From Sediminibacterium ginsengisoli (lineage in GTDB: Bacteria; Bacteroidota; Bacteroidia; Chitinophagales; Chitinophagaceae): a stretch of DNA of 6,242 nt. Below the pieces are notes generated by a model. The model did not search any database and was not told the DNA's origin. It saw only the letters and a program-made list of their open reading frames with translations. The translations under genes were made by a program, and so were the position numbers. The DNA lies in the NCBI GenBank assembly GCA_945860335.1, contig CAMAQW010000102.1, positions 1 through 6,242 of the forward strand, given 5' to 3'. Below, piece by piece: positions 5,836 to 6,242 of the stretch. Positions within the stretch are counted from its first letter, which is position 1. Each line of letters begins with the position of its first letter.

Positions 5836-6242
5836 GTGAAACCTATTGTAATTATTACCGCACCGGCTCATCCATATTTGACAGAACGCTTGCAGGACAA
5901 GGGGTTTGAGGTTGTATTATCGGAAACGATCAGCTATGATGAGCTCGCAAATAATATTGCAACGGCTACTGGTCTAGTGGTAAGTACGCGTATAAAAATT
6001 GATCAACCCTTACTTGAAAAAGCAGTTGCACTAAAGTGGATTGCCCGACTCGGAAGTGGTATTGAATTAATTGATACCAATTATGCTGCATCAAAAAATA
6101 TTATTTGCGTAAGTAGTCCAGAAGGGAATGCAGGTGCAGTAGGCGAACATGCTATGGCGCTACTCTTAAATCTTATGAACAAAGTAACTTCTAGTTTTGC
6201 AGAAGTAAAAAATGGTTTATGGATTAGAGACGCCAATAGGGC
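5836..6242 (+). CDS. D-isomer 2-hydroxyacid dehydrogenase (phosphoglycerate dehydrogenase-like), 3'-truncated by window edge
   Basis: The first 135 residues of an NAD-dependent D-2-hydroxyacid dehydrogenase are visible; family members have about 310-330 or, with a regulatory domain, about 400-530. The visible part covers the N-terminal substrate-binding domain: MKPIVIITAP opening strand, RLGSGIELID at 71-80 (the family's RxGxGxDNID-like loop), SPEGNAGAVGEHAMALLL at 94-111 leading into the nucleotide-binding domain, and NGLWIR at 126-131. The glycine-rich NAD motif and the catalytic Arg, Glu and His lie beyond the edge. The most likely reaction is 3-phosphoglycerate oxidation (SerA, serine synthesis), but paralogues include PdxB and other hydroxyacid dehydrogenases, so no gene symbol is given. 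The start is GTG, eight bases after rsmA, with no good alternative in frame. It is probably cotranscribed with rsmA, with no functional link evident to that gene. Confidence 0.88.
   Translation, partial: MKPIVIITAPAHPYLTERLQDKGFEVVLSETISYDELANNIATATGLVVSTRIKIDQPLLEKAVALKWIARLGSGIELIDTNYAASKNIICVSSPEGNAGAVGEHAMALLLNLMNKVTSSFAEVKNGLWIRDANR

Overview
The window looks like ordinary chromosomal DNA from a member of the Bacteroidota, probably near the Chitinophagaceae. That placement rests on protein wording I recognise by eye, not on a search. The clues are an ATP synthase alpha subunit with a short Bacteroidota-style insertion, PdxA with the variant N-terminal motif GDLNGIG, RsmA beginning VEYTLKKSLGQHFLKD, the absence of clear Shine-Dalgarno sequences, and a TAnnTTTG promoter box, the -7 element typical of this phylum. 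Base composition is moderately AT-rich and similar across the genes. I see no sign of horizontal transfer, insertion sequences, CRISPR arrays, tRNA or rRNA.

Layout, left to right. (1) Bases 2-1279 hold the last 425 codons of atpA, closed by a strong intrinsic terminator at 1299-1327; atpG does not follow. (2) Bases 1366-3865 hold a tightly packed three-gene unit: an ABC ATPase, an ABC-2 membrane subunit that overlaps it by 8 bp, and 9 bp further on a secreted LolA-like protein. (3) pdxA (vitamin B6 synthesis) lies on the minus strand, tail to tail with the LolA-like gene, with one base between the two stop codons. (4) A 119-bp divergent intergenic region separates pdxA from rsmA (16S rRNA dimethyltransferase). 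It carries the best promoter box in the window, placed so that the rsmA message may be leaderless. (5) Eight bases after rsmA, a D-2-hydroxyacid dehydrogenase gene (phosphoglycerate dehydrogenase-like) starts and runs off the right edge.

Functionally the window is mostly housekeeping: energy conversion, B6 cofactor synthesis and ribosome maturation. The one accessory-looking part is the ABC exporter with its LolA-like periplasmic partner. Its ATPase has Glu in place of the Q-loop Gln, as in lantibiotic-immunity and BcrA-type exporters, so a self-protection or lipid/peptide export role is possible but unproven. I found no convincing evidence of a wholly new biological system. The findings below are modest leads on gene order, promoter architecture and the exporter cassette.
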